Assembly: GCF_048820975.1 (NCBI RefSeq)
Contig: NZ_JBMEUF010000001.1
Location: 1,612,001-1,676,000, forward strand
Source of the DNA: Glaciecola sp048820975
Lineage (GTDB): Bacteria > Pseudomonadota > Gammaproteobacteria > Enterobacterales > Alteromonadaceae
Length of the DNA: 64,000 bases
Direction of reading: 5' to 3'
The position numbers were made by a program, and so were the translations under genes. Below the pieces are notes generated by a model that did not search any database, was not told the DNA's origin, and saw nothing but the letters and a program-made list of their open reading frames with translations. How positions within the stretch are numbered: the stretch's first letter is position 1; each line of letters opens with the position of its first letter. Shown here piece after piece: positions 18,314-26,259 of this stretch.

Positions 18314-18690
18314 TTTTTTACGCTTTCGTAAAAATTCAATTGTTTCACCAATAGGAATAAGGATATTCCTTGTCCATTTCACTTTTAGAAAACAACAAAA
18401 TCCAATTTACTATTCCTTTTACTCCAACTAAGCTGCACGCTCCCCTGCTGTCTATATTGTTTATTTGATCGAGTTGTTATTCAAAACAGTCATTTGTTAA
18501 TACAAAATTAAGAAAGCTCGAACAAAGCATAACAAAATGTAACTAACTTACAGAAATATAGTAAACCCAACATTAAAACATCAGTTTTTGTAATTTAATT
18601 ACAAAAAAGGCTTTATTTATGTCAGTTTTTGTCGATAATACTCTTAACGCAAAGGCGTTATTCTAATTTTATTACATTCTGGAGAGTATT
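18314..18690. other. 377-bp AT-rich gap before the DUF3718 gene
   Basis: No credible gene in either strand. The only structure seen is a small perfect hairpin, TAACGC (18645-18650) against GCGTTA (18655-18660), in the leader of the following gene. GGAGAG at the end is that gene's ribosome-binding site. Confidence 0.5.
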
Positions 18691-19158
18691 ATGAAATTTT
18701 CAACATTAGCAGTAGCAGCAACTTTAGTAGTAGCATCATCAAGCGCATTGGCCAAAAACGTAGTTTTCAAGCCAGTGAGTGACAACTTCGAAACACAAGT
18801 ATGTTTAACAGCAGCCACTGAAGGTTTAGCCGCTGCAAAAACACTAGTATCTAGCAATGACATGAACTATGTTTCATTTTCTCGTACAGTAACGTGTAAC
18901 GAGCAAAGTATTGCTGATTTCGCAAACGCCCACGCTAAGCAAGAAGCAAGCTCAGGCAAGCCAACTCGCATAGCTTTAAAAGCTAAGAACACCAATGTTG
19001 AATCACAGCTATGTTTAGATGCTGTTGTAATTGGTGAAGACGCAGCTCGCGCTAAATATGATGTATACGGTGAAGTATTATGTAACCGTAGAAGCCTTAG
19101 CAGCTTTGTAAGCCGCTATGCTAACCAAGACGTTGAATTACGTACCACTGAAGATTAA
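18691..19158 (+). CDS. Secreted DUF3718 domain protein
   Basis: 155 aa with a clear signal peptide ending at ALA-22. The mature part consists of two related units: TQVCLTAATEGLAAAKT with a second cysteine in TVTCNEQSIADFAN, and SQLCLDAVVIGEDAARA with a second cysteine in EVLCNRRSLSSFVS. Each unit likely holds one disulphide. This cysteine pattern fits DUF3718, a periplasmic family of unknown function common in Alteromonadales and Shewanella. Strong GGAGAG ribosome-binding site, monocistronic. Confidence 0.8.
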   Translation: MKFSTLAVAATLVVASSSALAKNVVFKPVSDNFETQVCLTAATEGLAAAKTLVSSNDMNYVSFSRTVTCNEQSIADFANAHAKQEASSGKPTRIALKAKNTNVESQLCLDAVVIGEDAARAKYDVYGEVLCNRRSLSSFVSRYANQDVELRTTED

Positions 19159-19202
19159 TTCTTAACTGCAGTAAGCTAAGAACTTCTAATTTCTCCTAAA
19201 TA

Positions 19203-19239
19203 GCTCGTTGCACATGTTGTTATTATTGTTGCAACGAGC
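19203..19239. terminator. Hairpin between convergent genes, probable terminator
   Basis: Perfect 10-bp stem, GCTCGTTGCA against TGCAACGAGC with a 17-nt loop, between the DUF3718 gene and the methionine gamma-lyase gene. The T run is short on both sides, so termination strength is uncertain. Confidence 0.55.
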
Positions 19240-19286
19240 CATTTAAGACGAACCCCTCCTAATTCAAATTTATAGTTTCACATTAA

Positions 19287-20477
19287 TTACAAAGCATTAA
19301 ACGACTCAGTTAAATCAGCGATTATGTCATCTACTGACTCTAAGCCCACCGAAAGCCGAATTAAATCATCACTAATGCCATGTGCTGCACGTTCCTGTTC
19401 AGTATAAGTACTGTGCGTCATGCTAGCAGGGTGTTGAATTAAACTTTCCGCATCCCCCAAAGACACTGCGCATTGAATAAGTGATAAACCATTTATTAAG
19501 AGTTTACCTGCATTTATTCCCCCTTTAAGCTCAAAGGCAATCATGCCTCCAAAAAGAGCCATTTGTTTTTTTGCCAACTCATATTGAGCAAAGTTCTTAA
19601 GCCCGGGATACATAACGGCGGTAACCTGAGGTAAAGATAATAGATACTCAGCCACTTCCATAGCAGCTTGGCTATGTTGTTTCATTCTTAGCTCTAATGT
19701 TTTGAGCCCGCGCAGTATAAGCATGGCAGTAAATGGTGACATGCACGCACCTGTCATATCTTTTACGCCCTCTAAACGGATTTGCTGAATTACATCTTTT
19801 TTGCCCACCACAAGGCCGGCAATTAGATCGCCATGGCCGCCTAAATATTTGGTAGCCGAATGCACTACAATGTCAGCGCCAAATTCTATAGGGCGAGTTA
19901 TGAACGGCGTGGCATAGGTATTATCCACTACGGTACTAATTTTGTTCGCCTTCGCTAATTGGCTCACGCCTTCAATATCAACTATGCGCATATTGGGATT
20001 AGCGGGCGTTTCAAAATAAATAACGCGCGTAGTATTACTAATTGCTTGGGCTAACTCATCTAAGTTAGTCATATCTACATGGGTAATACGCACACCAAAT
20101 TTTGCTAAGCCTTTATGTAAAAAAGCATAGGTACAACCGTATAGTGTTTTATCCACTATTATTTCGTCGCCGGCTTTAAGCAACGTCCACAACACCGAGG
20201 TAATAGCCCCTATACCCGAAGCGGTTGCCAAACCTGCCTCTGCACCTTCTAAACAGGCAATACGATCTTCAAGTACGGTTAATGTAGGATTGGAAATCCG
20301 CGAATAAAAGTGCCCGTCTTGTTCACCTGCAAAAATATCACCGCCTTGCTCGGCCGATTCAAAAGTGTATGTAGAGGTGAAATGCACGGGTGGATTGAGC
20401 GCACCTTGGTGGTCTTGTGCCTTGTATCCATGGTGAATAGCTTGCGTGGCAAAACTTGGCTTATTTTTATTGTTCAT
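19287..20477 (-). CDS. mdeA: Methionine gamma-lyase
   Basis: PLP enzyme of 396 aa in the Cys/Met metabolism family. It splits L-methionine into methanethiol, 2-oxobutyrate and ammonia. The Schiff-base lysine is K210 in HSATKYLGGHGD. C115 in TLYGC, the residue that separates methionine gamma-lyases from cystathionine lyases, is present with its neighbour Y113. The N-terminus ATQAIHHGYKAQDHQGAL and FYSRISNPT closely match Pseudomonas putida MdeA. It is divergent from an Lrp-type regulator, the mdeR-mdeA arrangement known in P. putida. Product methanethiol links it to marine sulphur cycling. Confidence 0.92.
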   Translation of the reverse strand: MNNKNKPSFATQAIHHGYKAQDHQGALNPPVHFTSTYTFESAEQGGDIFAGEQDGHFYSRISNPTLTVLEDRIACLEGAEAGLATASGIGAITSVLWTLLKAGDEIIVDKTLYGCTYAFLHKGLAKFGVRITHVDMTNLDELAQAISNTTRVIYFETPANPNMRIVDIEGVSQLAKANKISTVVDNTYATPFITRPIEFGADIVVHSATKYLGGHGDLIAGLVVGKKDVIQQIRLEGVKDMTGACMSPFTAMLILRGLKTLELRMKQHSQAAMEVAEYLLSLPQVTAVMYPGLKNFAQYELAKKQMALFGGMIAFELKGGINAGKLLINGLSLIQCAVSLGDAESLIQHPASMTHSTYTEQERAAHGISDDLIRLSVGLESVDDIIADLTESFNAL

Positions 20478-20601
20478 GTACTTATTCGGTAACTAGACTT
20501 TATGAAATATTACCAACAAATTAACGCAATTAACTTGCTTTATATTCCACAAAGAAATAGTTTATTGGCAGATTATGCCAAAAGACTAAGGTTTAAGTTA
20601 A

Positions 20602-21060
20602 ATGGATGCTGTAGATAAACAAATAATTCGATGTTTGCAAAAAAATGCGCGCATAACAAACCAAGATTTAGCGGAACAAGTGAACTTATCACCCTCCCCT
20701 TGCTTGCGCCGTGTTAAAGCTTTAGAAAAAGCGGGAATTATTAAAGCTTATACCTTAGAGGTAGACAACGAAGCTTACGGCTTACCCGTTACTGTATTTG
20801 TGAGTGTGCAACTAGAGAAGCATACCCAAGAAGTGGTTAGGCATTTTGAAGCACAAATTAAACAAGACGAAAAAGTACTAGAATGTTTTGTGATGACAGG
20901 AAAAGCCGATTACTTACTAAAAGTAGTGGCAAAAGATTTACATGACTATGAACACTTTGTGCGCCATAGCTTACACGCCATTGGATGCGTGGCTTCTATT
21001 GACACTAGCTTTGCGTATGGGGTGGTTAAAAAAACGAGCTTACTGCCTGAGTCCTACTAG
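20602..21060 (+). CDS. Lrp/AsnC family regulator (MdeR-like)
   Basis: 152 aa. The N-terminal helix-turn-helix opens with MDAVDKQIIRCLQKNARI and contains the LSPSPCLRRVKALEKAGII recognition region. The C-terminal RAM ligand-binding domain follows, with the VLECFVMTGKADYLLKV segment. Divergent from methionine gamma-lyase across 124 bp; by analogy with P. putida MdeR it probably activates that gene in response to an amino acid such as methionine. The context assignment is inference. Confidence 0.92.
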   Translation: MDAVDKQIIRCLQKNARITNQDLAEQVNLSPSPCLRRVKALEKAGIIKAYTLEVDNEAYGLPVTVFVSVQLEKHTQEVVRHFEAQIKQDEKVLECFVMTGKADYLLKVVAKDLHDYEHFVRHSLHAIGCVASIDTSFAYGVVKKTSLLPESY

Positions 21061-21071
21061 CTTATGAGCAT

Positions 21072-21103
21072 AAAAAAAGCGCTTGGAAAACCAAACGCTT
21101 TTT
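21072..21103. terminator. Bidirectional terminator
   Basis: Imperfect 8-bp stem (GCGCTTGG against CCAAACGC with one mismatch, AAAA loop) flanked by A and T runs, between the convergent Lrp-type gene and the cohesin gene. Confidence 0.8.
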
Positions 21104-21128
21104 AACTAATTTATGTGCAAGCTAATGA

Positions 21129-21665
21129 TTACGCTTTGCGGCGAAAACCGGCAAAGGCTAAAACAGCTGCCGCAAATAAAGCGATGGCACTAGGCGCTGA
21201 AACAACAGCAGGGCTTACTTCTGTGGTCGTTGGCACGGTGGTATCAATACTTATTGGGGTAGCTGTATCAGAACCACCCAATCCAGCAACAAAACTTACA
21301 ATATCAAAGCTTGTTACCCCTTCACTAATAGCAGTAAGTGAAAATGATGAAGCTACATAGTTACTTGGGAAAGCCCCAATGAAGTCGAGCATATAAAATG
21401 AAACACCGTAAGTTTGGCTAGTTAGCTCAGCTATAAAAGCGAAGTCTAAATTAGAACTAAATGAGTTCGCATCATATTCAAACACTGAGGTATCAAACTC
21501 AAGCTCAAAATATAATGTGTCAAACGCATCCGTCATATCTACCACTACAGATGCATCAATCGACTCACCCACTTGCACTTCTGTATTATCTACAGAAACG
21601 CTGATTATGTTTGCATTGGCGCTAAATCCTACTAACAGGCTTAACGCAATTAATAATGTTTTCAT
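21129..21665 (-). CDS. Cohesin-domain protein with PEP-CTERM-like sorting tail
   Basis: 178 aa. Signal peptide of about 18 residues (ending SANA). Residues 19-145 fit a cohesin fold: a VGESIDASVVVDM strand near the start and the hallmark LYFELEFDTSVFEYD, matching the cohesin pattern of a hydrophobic strand, YDP-type turn and L/FE. A Thr-rich linker follows, then a C-terminal tripartite tail: VSAPS, a hydrophobic helix, and FRRKA. This is laid out like PEP-CTERM exosortase substrates, with SAP replacing PEP. It lies 33 bp downstream of a nuclease that ends in a dockerin, so a surface receptor for that enzyme is inferred. Binding has not been shown. Confidence 0.75.
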   Translation of the reverse strand: MKTLLIALSLLVGFSANANIISVSVDNTEVQVGESIDASVVVDMTDAFDTLYFELEFDTSVFEYDANSFSSNLDFAFIAELTSQTYGVSFYMLDFIGAFPSNYVASSFSLTAISEGVTSFDIVSFVAGLGGSDTATPISIDTTVPTTTEVSPAVVSAPSAIALFAAAVLAFAGFRRKA

Positions 21666-21698
21666 GTTTATTTCCTACTACTTTATTTAAAAAAATGT

Positions 21699-24600
21699 TT
21701 ACGCTGCACAACGTGTACGCGTACACATGGACATTAGTACTCGGGCGTCATTTATATTCACAACGCCGTCGTTGTTTAGGTCATATGCCATATCAATTTC
21801 TTGGCGGCTTTGTACTGCCATCATAAAGCCACGAATGTCATTAATATCTACATCACCATCGTTATCCCAATCACCTACTAAGACATCAGCTTCAAGCATA
21901 ATAGACACTACTACAGGATCATGATCTGACATGCGGTAAGGGCCTGGCGCAAAGAAACTATCAATTTGCGTGCTGCTCTTAAACTCTAAGTTGTAATCAA
22001 GCACAACAGGCTCATCAGCATTAATGTGCCACTCGGTTGCATCTACTACTTTATCAACTAAGCTTGGGCTAGCTAATGCATGGTCTAAGTAACCTAGTTC
22101 ACCATTAAAGCTGTAAGAATACGCTTCACTGCCTGCAAACATGTTCGCAAGGTCAGTATAAGCTGGGCCTGAAGCATCCGTTAATGTAGTAATTGGGTCT
22201 TCAAGTGCATAAGCGTTTAAGTCACCAATAATCAAGGTAGGCGTATCGGCAAAGTTATCTTCTAAGAAGGCAGCTAAAGCTAGTGATGCGCGCGTTCTTG
22301 TTAAGTTACAGTTACCTTGGCCTGTTGATGTATCATCATCACCTGCGCCACAGCTAGAACCTTTTGATTTGAAGTGGTTTACGCTTAATACAATTTCTTC
22401 ACCGTTTTCAACTAGCGCAAACTTTTGAATGAATGACGGGCGGTTTTTACTGTCGTTAAACAGTACACCATCATCATCACTAATTGAGTTGCTGCTATCA
22501 AGAACAAGTGAAGCGCCACTTAAATTAACCACTGAAGGTTTGTAAATAAGCGCAACAGTAATTGCGTCAGTACCAATTGGGCCGTCATGCTCAACTACTG
22601 CGTATGTGCCTTCTCCCATAAGCGCATTAACGCCGTCCACTAAATCAGCTACGGTGCTATTGGCATCAAAACCGTTATTTTCAATTTCCATTAAACCCAC
22701 AATATCTGCATTCATTGCTACCAATGCAGCCACTGTTTTTGCTTTTTGGCGATCAAACTCTGTTAAGCCATTGCTGTCAGTGCCGTTGTCATCAGCCCCG
22801 CGACATTCTGCGTTGCCACTAGGGCCGCAAAAGTCAACACCCGCATCAATACTGGTAAAGTAGTTAAGTACATTTAGGCTTGCTACGGTTAAATTACCTA
22901 ATGCTAAATCAGGTGCACTTGTACGCGCATTCGTTTCAACAATAGTAGGTGTAACGGTAGGGATAACTCTGTATTCACTGAAGCTATAATCTACCACCCC
23001 TTCTACAGATGACACCGTATAACCCATTCTAAGGGTATTGTTGGCTGACAGTCCACCGGCTGGGTACGGCAGTACTTCAGGGTTTTGCGCCGAATTAGCA
23101 TCGTCTAACAAAATGCGGTTAAGCGCATTAGCAGCAATTATTTCTGCATTTTCAGCAGAGCCTGGTAAAGAAATATTGTTTGGATTGAAAATTCTACCGT
23201 GTGATAAAGTTACCTCTCCAAAGCGTCCTAAGGTAAAGTTATTTGTCACTGTTAGTTCCACAGCGTTTTTAACGAACATACCTTCAAGGCTTTCTAAGTC
23301 GGCACTACTTGTAATAGGCAAGCTAAATTCGGTAGGCTCTACCGTATAGTTTCCACACACTAAAGGCGCAGAGCTAAGTGTAATTTGCGTATTACCGAAG
23401 AACTCAGAAACGCTACCGCTTACATATACAACATCGCCTACTGCCGGAGCAATAAATGCTTCGTTTTCGTCAAATACAAATATACCTTCAGAGCTAGCTG
23501 GATTATTGTCATAGTCCTCTAATTCTTCTTGTATATAGAAGCCTTTTTTACCCGGCATAACCGCAGTAACAGCCGCTTTAACGTTTGCAGTACCTGTAAA
23601 GCTTGATTCAAAACCCGTGCCTTGAATGCTTGATATTAGATCAAAACTGCCATCTGTAGGGCACGAAGCAATTAAACTTGTGGCAAAGTTAATACTAATA
23701 TCTTCAGTTAGCGCATCGCTTTGCCCGTCTAGGTCGGTCACATCGCTTGCTAACACTGAGAAACTACAAGATTCATCTGCATCTAATGGTATAGCTGGGC
23801 TTAACATAAACTCGGCACCACTAGTATTACCTAGCAAGGCAACTTCACCGCTTACCGAACAGTTTAATGCGGGCCACTGTGAAACCATCACTTCTTCGCT
23901 GAATACAAGTTGTAGTACTGCATCTGTAGCTACACCAAGCTCGCCATCAGCAGGGCTAATGCTCACTAGTGATGGCGCGGTATCAGGCGCTGTACAACCG
24001 GAGAAGGTGCTTCCATCTGCTTTTGTACCCGGTGAAAATAACGCGCCTTGTGCCGCGGCTAGAGTACTATGCTGGGCATATTCAGTGCCGATAACATCAG
24101 GGTTAAGTGTTAAACTTTGGTTATTACTGCCTTCAGAACCATAAATGTACGTTACGTTTCCACTACCGTTATCAACAGCTATGGTGTCACCGCCATTATT
24201 AAGCCCTAACGATCCTGTGCTTGCCGTTTGAACTAGCGCACCACCAAAATTACCCGTTGGTTCGCCGCCGCCAAATACAACTACCGCACAACCGGCTTCT
24301 ATTAGCGTATCAATGGGGAATACATGCCTTACACCAACGCCATCACTAATTGTCCAGCCACTAATATCTAAGGCTTCTAATCCTGGATTAACCAATTCAA
24401 CAAATTCATCTTGGCTTGAGTTACGTGCGCCGTCACCATTGGCATCACCAGGTAAATCAGCTGCTGGGTCTGATAAAAACTCGTTTATAACTAAGTCAAT
24501 ATCCGCAGCCGGCTCTGCTACTGTAAAGCTAATGCTTATACCTTCAAGTAAGTTATTAGGCTCGCCGTCTAAATCCACCACGCTTGAAGCTTGTAATACA

Positions 24601-25376
24601 TAACTACAATCATCAGCAGCTGGTAAATCTATGTCAGGGCTAACAGTATAAGTACGACCGCTACCACTTAGGGTAAGAGGAACAGAAAATTCACTCGTAC
24701 AACTTAATGTACCAACTGCGCTAACAGTCACATCTTCATTAAAGGAAATTACAATATTGGTATCAACCGCTACATTAGACTCGCCATCTGCAGGGCTTAT
24801 AGATAAAACACTAGGAGGCGTATCTTCAACTGAACCACCAATAGTTTGCGCGGAGTTCATTACACTAGGTGTTTCAGCACTTGAATCGGCCCACGAAAAA
24901 TCAGAATACACACTACCCGTTCCACTTAGTTGTAGCGAAGTACCTGCGTCAGTCGACGAAGCTTCAGCCACACCTATATCGGTACTTGTTACGCCCTCTG
25001 CTGGGCCGTTAGTGGCTGTCATTGTGCCTTCGTAACTCAGTAATTGAACTACCGTTCCGGCGCCATTAACAAGAGCTATCGCATCAGGGGAGCCATTTTG
25101 AATGCTCGAGGGATATATAGAGATAAACCCATAACCATTGCTTTCGGTAAGTCGGTAGTCACCTAAATTAAATTCACCATATGAAGTACCGTTGCTACCG
25201 TTGTACAAAACTACAGCCCAATCTGTAAGGTCAGCATCCAGTGGTGCGGCAATTTCTACAAACTCCCCCACATCACCGCCGCTATTGTCATAGTGAATTT
25301 CATTAATAAACACGTCAGTTGCATATGCGTTAGTTGCGCATATCAACGACACTGCCGCTGCTAATTTCAATTTCAT
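21699..25376 (-). CDS. Secreted ExeM/NucH-type nuclease with C-terminal dockerin
   Basis: 1225 aa. Signal peptide of about 20 residues. Domains in order: lamin-tail domain (about 21-185), Ig-like Big_5 (about 190-290), second lamin-tail (about 295-455), second Big_5 (about 460-560), OB-fold (about 565-670), then an endonuclease/exonuclease/phosphatase domain (about 800-1165) with the glutamate in GLMEIENN, histidine in VNHFKSKG, Asp/Asn in IIGDLNAY, GYLDHA and the final SDHDPV. The last 58 residues are a type I dockerin: two calcium-loop units, DWDNDGDVDINDIRGFM and DLNNDGVVNINDARVLM, then CTRTRC. The frame extends to 25418, but the ATG at 25376 follows GGAG and starts the signal peptide. Related nucleases degrade extracellular DNA. 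Confidence 0.92.
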   Translation of the reverse strand: MKLKLAAAVSLICATNAYATDVFINEIHYDNSGGDVGEFVEIAAPLDADLTDWAVVLYNGSNGTSYGEFNLGDYRLTESNGYGFISIYPSSIQNGSPDAIALVNGAGTVVQLLSYEGTMTATNGPAEGVTSTDIGVAEASSTDAGTSLQLSGTGSVYSDFSWADSSAETPSVMNSAQTIGGSVEDTPPSVLSISPADGESNVAVDTNIVISFNEDVTVSAVGTLSCTSEFSVPLTLSGSGRTYTVSPDIDLPAADDCSYVLQASSVVDLDGEPNNLLEGISISFTVAEPAADIDLVINEFLSDPAADLPGDANGDGARNSSQDEFVELVNPGLEALDISGWTISDGVGVRHVFPIDTLIEAGCAVVVFGGGEPTGNFGGALVQTASTGSLGLNNGGDTIAVDNGSGNVTYIYGSEGSNNQSLTLNPDVIGTEYAQHSTLAAAQGALFSPGTKADGSTFSGCTAPDTAPSLVSISPADGELGVATDAVLQLVFSEEVMVSQWPALNCSVSGEVALLGNTSGAEFMLSPAIPLDADESCSFSVLASDVTDLDGQSDALTEDISINFATSLIASCPTDGSFDLISSIQGTGFESSFTGTANVKAAVTAVMPGKKGFYIQEELEDYDNNPASSEGIFVFDENEAFIAPAVGDVVYVSGSVSEFFGNTQITLSSAPLVCGNYTVEPTEFSLPITSSADLESLEGMFVKNAVELTVTNNFTLGRFGEVTLSHGRIFNPNNISLPGSAENAEIIAANALNRILLDDANSAQNPEVLPYPAGGLSANNTLRMGYTVSSVEGVVDYSFSEYRVIPTVTPTIVETNARTSAPDLALGNLTVASLNVLNYFTSIDAGVDFCGPSGNAECRGADDNGTDSNGLTEFDRQKAKTVAALVAMNADIVGLMEIENNGFDANSTVADLVDGVNALMGEGTYAVVEHDGPIGTDAITVALIYKPSVVNLSGASLVLDSSNSISDDDGVLFNDSKNRPSFIQKFALVENGEEIVLSVNHFKSKGSSCGAGDDDTSTGQGNCNLTRTRASLALAAFLEDNFADTPTLIIGDLNAYALEDPITTLTDASGPAYTDLANMFAGSEAYSYSFNGELGYLDHALASPSLVDKVVDATEWHINADEPVVLDYNLEFKSSTQIDSFFAPGPYRMSDHDPVVVSIMLEADVLVGDWDNDGDVDINDIRGFMMAVQSRQEIDMAYDLNNDGVVNINDARVLMSMCTRTRCAA

Positions 25377-25478
25377 GTTGTCTCCGAAAGATTTGTTCGA
25401 GTCGATTTCGTGCCGCACTAAGCCGCTATTTATTTTAATTTTTTTTACAAGGTATTTGCTCGATGGTCATATATTTCT

Positions 25479-25507
25479 GTGACAGGTATATGACAATTTT
25501 TTGACGC
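25479..25507 (-). promoter_or_regulatory. Candidate Pho box upstream of the nuclease operon
   Basis: Read on the minus strand, TTGTCAT (25496-25490), spacer ATAC, then CTGTCAC (25485-25479) closely follows the PhoB consensus of two CTGTCAT-like heptamers spaced by four AT-rich bases. A third weaker repeat, GCGTCAA (25507-25501), precedes at the same 11-bp period. It lies about 103 bp before the nuclease start. The -10 element is not obvious. Basis: direct match to the known PhoB site pattern. Confidence 0.6.
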
Positions 25508-25589
25508 TTTTCTATTTAAGCACGGGACGAATGAAATTCATACAGAAATTTTTTTGAGTAAAATCAACTATACTTTAGGCTAATTGAAG

Positions 25590-26075
25590 CTATAAATTTT
25601 TCTGCCAAAACATAGCGTTACCCATTTCAGGGGCTAACTGATACGCAGAAAAGCCTGCTTTTTGATAAGCCCTTACAGCTGATTTATTTCCCTCTAATAC
25701 TTCTAAGGTTAACTTACTACACCCTATTTTAGTTGCGAAATTCTGAATGCCTGAAAGCAAAAACTGGCTTATATTTTGACCGCGGAATGTTGGCATTACG
25801 GCAAAGTCATGGATATTTAAAACCCCTTTTGCCGAAAAAGTTGAAAAGCTCTCAATGCAGTTTGCAAAAGCAATGGGCGTTTGATTGGAGTACACTAAAA
25901 ATGAATGCATGAAAGAACGTGCTTGCAAGGCTTTAGGAAGGGTGTCTATTATTGATTGGTCAATGGCTTTATTACCGCCCATAGGGTCTTGCGCATACAT
26001 TTGCAATAAACTTATAAGAGCCTTTGTATCTTGCTCATTTTGATAATCTACCTTAACTAGTTGTAATGCTTCCAT
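25590..26075 (-). CDS. GNAT family N-acetyltransferase
   Basis: 161 aa, single GNAT domain. The acetyl-CoA-binding motif A is IHDFAVMPTFRGQNISQFLLSG, whose RGQNIS replaces the usual RGxGxG, followed by LEVLEGNKSAVRAYQKAGF typical of motif B. Substrate unknown. Strong GGTGGGG ribosome-binding site. It lies upstream of the nuclease operon on the same strand but 213 bp away, so it is probably separate. Confidence 0.88.
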   Translation of the reverse strand: MEALQLVKVDYQNEQDTKALISLLQMYAQDPMGGNKAIDQSIIDTLPKALQARSFMHSFLVYSNQTPIAFANCIESFSTFSAKGVLNIHDFAVMPTFRGQNISQFLLSGIQNFATKIGCSKLTLEVLEGNKSAVRAYQKAGFSAYQLAPEMGNAMFWQKNL

Positions 26076-26259
26076 TGTTTCCCCACCTTTATGAACATTG
26101 ATTTTGTAAACATTAACACATTGTTGTTTAGAGCTCTTGCTTGTGGCAATAAAAACAGCCTTAAATTAATCACCCTAGATAAATTCAATTTTGCGTATAC
26201 ACTGAACCATAATTTGCATAGCATAGCCGTATTATTTTAGTTATGGCAATTTACTCTTT

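Noticed and set aside
23626..24144. 172-codon plus-strand frame inside the nuclease gene
   Set aside because: Antisense shadow of the lamin-tail and Ig-like region; no ribosome-binding site.
25466..25494. Inverted repeat GTCATATA / TATATGAC spaced by 13 bp upstream of the nuclease
   Set aside because: It overlaps the Pho-box direct repeats, which explain the sequence better; the symmetry is probably a by-product of the TGTCAT repeats.
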